Positions 5,786 through 7,284 of a stretch of DNA of 7,284 nt are shown piece by piece. Under the pieces are notes generated by a model. It saw nothing but the letters and a program-made list of their open reading frames with translations, made no database searches and was not told where the DNA came from. Where the stretch lies: NCBI GenBank assembly GCA_027083485.1, contig JALWOO010000187.1, positions 1 through 7,284 of the forward strand, written 5' to 3'. The first letter of the stretch is position 1. Every line of letters starts with the position of its first letter. A program made the position numbers and the translations under genes. The stretch is from Amylibacter sp. GTDB lineage: Bacteria; Pseudomonadota; Alphaproteobacteria; Rhodobacterales; Rhodobacteraceae.

Positions 5786-6655
5786 ATGCAAAACGAAGCC
5801 TCAGAAATCCACGCCCTGTTTGAAGGTGCCCCGACCAGCACCGAATTCAAAAAGCTGCGCAAACGTATCATTCGTCAGGCCCAGGAGGCCATTTCCGAAT
5901 TCGGCATGGTCGAACGCGGGGCGAAATGGCTGGTCTGCCTTTCCGGCGGCAAAGACAGCTATACCCTGCTTGCGGTGCTGTTTGAATTGCAATGGCGCGG
6001 GCTTTTGCCGGTGGAATTGCTGGCCTGTAATCTTGATCAGGGGCAACCTAATTTTCCGGCGACGGTGTTGCCGGATTTCCTGAAACGTATGGGGGTGCCC
6101 CATCGCATCGAATATCAGGACACCTATTCCATCGTCAAATCCAAGGTGCCCGCAACCCGCACCTATTGCGCCATGTGTTCGCGCCTGCGCCGCGGCAATC
6201 TGTATCGAATCGCCCGCGAGGAGGGCTGTTCTGCCATCGTTTTAGGCCATCACCGTGATGACATTCTGGAAACCTTCATGATGAACCTGTTTCACGGCGG
6301 GCGGCTGGCAACCATGCCGCCAAAGCTGCTGAACGAAGCAGGTGACTTGTTTGTTTACCGTCCCTTGGCCTTTGTGGCCGAGGCCGATTGTGAAAAATTT
6401 GCCAATGCGATGAACTATCCGATTATTCCCTGTGATTTATGCGGCTCACAAGACGGGCTGCAACGTCAACAGGTCAAGGCCATGCTGGATGGCTGGGAGG
6501 CAAATTCCCCCGGTCGGCGTCAGGTGATGTTCCGCTCGCTGATGAACACCCGCCCGAGCCATTTGCTCGACACAAATCTGTTTGATTTCAAAAACCTGCA
6601 AAAATCACCGACACCAGAGGACAGCCCGCCGATTCCGGACCTGAAAAAACCATGA
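5786..6655 (+). CDS. ttcA: tRNA 2-thiocytidine biosynthesis protein TtcA
   Basis: This enzyme thiolates cytidine 32 of certain tRNAs to 2-thiocytidine, using ATP to activate the base and an iron-sulfur cluster in sulfur transfer. It has 289 residues. The PP-loop SGGKDS is at 53-58, the CxxC pair at C128 and C131 ([11 protein letters not shown]), GHHRDD at 154-159, and the later CDLC at 216-219 supplies the third cysteine, all in the order expected for TtcA. The ATG at 5786 gives a family-like N-terminus and is preceded by no recognisable Shine-Dalgarno sequence, while TATAGT lies 11 bases upstream (5769-5774). The last 20 residues, rich in proline and lysine, look like a non-conserved tail. 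The gene is divergent from the hydrolase gene. The next gene, ihfA, has its own promoter, so ttcA may be transcribed alone. Confidence 0.95.
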   Translation: MQNEASEIHALFEGAPTSTEFKKLRKRIIRQAQEAISEFGMVERGAKWLVCLSGGKDSYTLLAVLFELQWRGLLPVELLACNLDQGQPNFPATVLPDFLKRMGVPHRIEYQDTYSIVKSKVPATRTYCAMCSRLRRGNLYRIAREEGCSAIVLGHHRDDILETFMMNLFHGGRLATMPPKLLNEAGDLFVYRPLAFVAEADCEKFANAMNYPIIPCDLCGSQDGLQRQQVKAMLDGWEANSPGRRQVMFRSLMNTRPSHLLDTNLFDFKNLQKSPTPEDSPPIPDLKKP

Positions 6656-6680
6656 ATCCAAGCCCTTGGCACTGTTATTG

Positions 6681-6710
6681 TTGACTCCTCTTTCAAAATC
6701 CCAATACATT
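6681..6710 (+). promoter_or_regulatory. Predicted ihfA promoter
   Basis: TTGACT (6681-6686) and TACATT (6705-6710) are separated by 18 bases, matching five and four consensus positions. Transcription would begin near 6717, leaving about 19 bases of leader that include GGGAG (6724-6728), 7 bases before the ihfA ATG. Confidence 0.55.
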
Positions 6711-6713
6711 GGG
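6700..6713. repeat. Perfect palindrome overlapping the ihfA -10
   Basis: CCCAAT (6700-6705) and ATTGGG (6708-6713) are perfect inverted arms around AC. The whole -10 hexamer lies inside it. Position and symmetry fit a repressor or autoregulator operator; the binding protein is unknown. Confidence 0.45.
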
Positions 6714-6735
6714 CAAAAGAATAGGGAGAATTTTA

Positions 6736-7038
6736 ATGGCCGGAAAAACATTGACACGTATGGACTTGAGCGAATCTGTCTTTCGCGAGGTCGGGCTATC
6801 GCGCAATGAATCGGCCGATCTGGTTGAATCCGTTCTGGATCATATTTCCGATGCGCTGGTGCGGGGCGAGAACGTCAAGATTTCCTCCTTTGGCACCTTC
6901 AGCATTCGCGACAAATCCGAACGCATTGGCCGCAACCCGAAAACCGGCGAAGAAGTTCCGATCAAACCGCGCCGGGTGCTGACCTTTCGCCCGTCCCATT
7001 TGATGAAAGAGCGTGTCGCCAACGGCAACAAACGCTAG
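6736..7038 (+). CDS. ihfA: Integration host factor subunit alpha
   Basis: This is a DNA-bending nucleoid protein. With the beta subunit IhfB it forms a heterodimer that bends specific sites by more than 160 degrees, affecting transcription, recombination and replication. It has 100 residues, the usual length. [16 protein letters not shown] opens as in alphaproteobacterial IhfA. The family signature [12 protein letters not shown] begins at residue 49, and the arm [10 protein letters not shown] (63-72) carries the DNA-intercalating Pro68. The ATG at 6736 is chosen for GGGAG 7 bases upstream; the frame is open further upstream, to a TTG at 6709, but without support. A MerR-type gene starts 15 bases after its stop, likely in the same operon. 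The partner ihfB is not in the window. Confidence 0.96.
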   Translation: MAGKTLTRMDLSESVFREVGLSRNESADLVESVLDHISDALVRGENVKISSFGTFSIRDKSERIGRNPKTGEEVPIKPRRVLTFRPSHLMKERVANGNKR

Positions 7039-7053
7039 AGGATTTCCGCACCG

Positions 7054-7284
7054 ATGGAGAAAAAAGCCCCTGACGCATTCCGCACCATTTCAGAAGTTTC
7101 CGAATGGCTGGACACCCCGACCTATGTCCTGCGTTTCTGGGAGAGCCGTTTTCCACAGATCAAGCCGGTAAAACGTGCCGGCGGGCGGCGCTATTATCGC
7201 CCCGAGGATATGGCCCTGCTCGGCGGGATAAAAAAGCTCCTGCATTTTGAAGGGCATACCATCAAAGGCGTGCAAAACCTGATC
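7054..7284 (+). CDS. MerR-family transcriptional regulator (partial, 3' end beyond window)
   Basis: This is the first 77 residues of a MerR-type regulator; the frame stays open to the window end. The DNA-binding domain is complete enough to see: a helix-turn-helix near residues 10-29 ([20 protein letters not shown]), then a wing with [13 protein letters not shown] (41-53). The sequence [20 protein letters not shown] belongs to the small MerR group commonly encoded right after ihfA in alphaproteobacteria. That group lacks an established metal or drug ligand. The ATG at 7054 has AGAGG 12 bases upstream, overlapping the ihfA stop codon; the spacing is longer than ideal. It is most likely co-transcribed with ihfA. 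The effector domain is not visible, so no inducer can be suggested. Confidence 0.9.
   Translation, partial: MEKKAPDAFRTISEVSEWLDTPTYVLRFWESRFPQIKPVKRAGGRRYYRPEDMALLGGIKKLLHFEGHTIKGVQNLI

Noticed and set aside
6658..6669. CCAAG-CC-CTTGG just after the ttcA stop as a terminator.
   Set aside because: A 5-base stem with a 2-base loop is sterically poor and no T-run follows.
6702..6714. Possible IHF binding site at the ihfA promoter.
   Set aside because: The minus-strand consensus core CAA-N4-TTG is present, but the following ATW positions do not match. It is better described as a palindrome of unknown use.
6709..6735. TTG-started extension of ihfA.
   Set aside because: It would begin within the promoter -10/palindrome and lengthen the protein beyond the family norm. 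The ATG at 6736 has a strong, correctly spaced site.

Overview
The window reads as chromosomal DNA of an alphaproteobacterium, most likely of the order Rhodobacterales (Roseobacter-type Rhodobacteraceae). The basis is the character of the recognisable proteins: the 44-residue L34, the RnpA with a proline/glycine-rich leader, the YidD, and the IhfA followed directly by a small MerR regulator. Base composition is moderately GC-rich. This assignment comes from reading the proteins, not from a search. No rRNA, tRNA, CRISPR array, insertion sequence or phage gene is visible.

Left part (1-3053). clpP lies on the minus strand with its own sigma70-like promoter. Divergent from it is a gene of the DUF2855 family, an MDR-like protein of unknown reaction. 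Next come rpmH, rnpA and yidD on the plus strand, the classical ribosome / tRNA-processing / membrane-insertion cluster. A 141-base gap separates rnpA from yidD. It holds a nested perfect inverted repeat and a second stem-loop just upstream of the yidD ribosome binding site. yidC, the usual partner after yidD, is absent here.

Middle part (3058-5649). Two minus-strand genes run toward yidD. The upstream one encodes a DUF900-type alpha/beta hydrolase and starts with TTG. The downstream one encodes a 494-residue RTX protein with a predicted N-terminal beta-solenoid, ten tandem calcium-binding nonapeptides and a serralysin-like C-terminal domain, but no protease motif. The RTX gene ends 4 bases from the yidD stop, so the two transcripts converge without a clear terminator. 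This is the accessory-looking portion of the window.

Right part (5786-7284). Plus-strand ttcA (tRNA 2-thiocytidine synthesis) has no visible Shine-Dalgarno sequence. It is followed by ihfA, which has a good promoter whose -10 lies inside a perfect palindrome, and by the 5' part of a MerR-family regulator that runs off the window end.

Most of the content is core housekeeping: proteolysis, ribosome, RNase P, membrane insertion, tRNA modification and nucleoid architecture. The most noteworthy items are the RTX/solenoid protein at an otherwise conserved locus, the structured rnpA-yidD intergenic region and the palindrome at the ihfA promoter. I saw no clear case for an entirely new multi-gene system.
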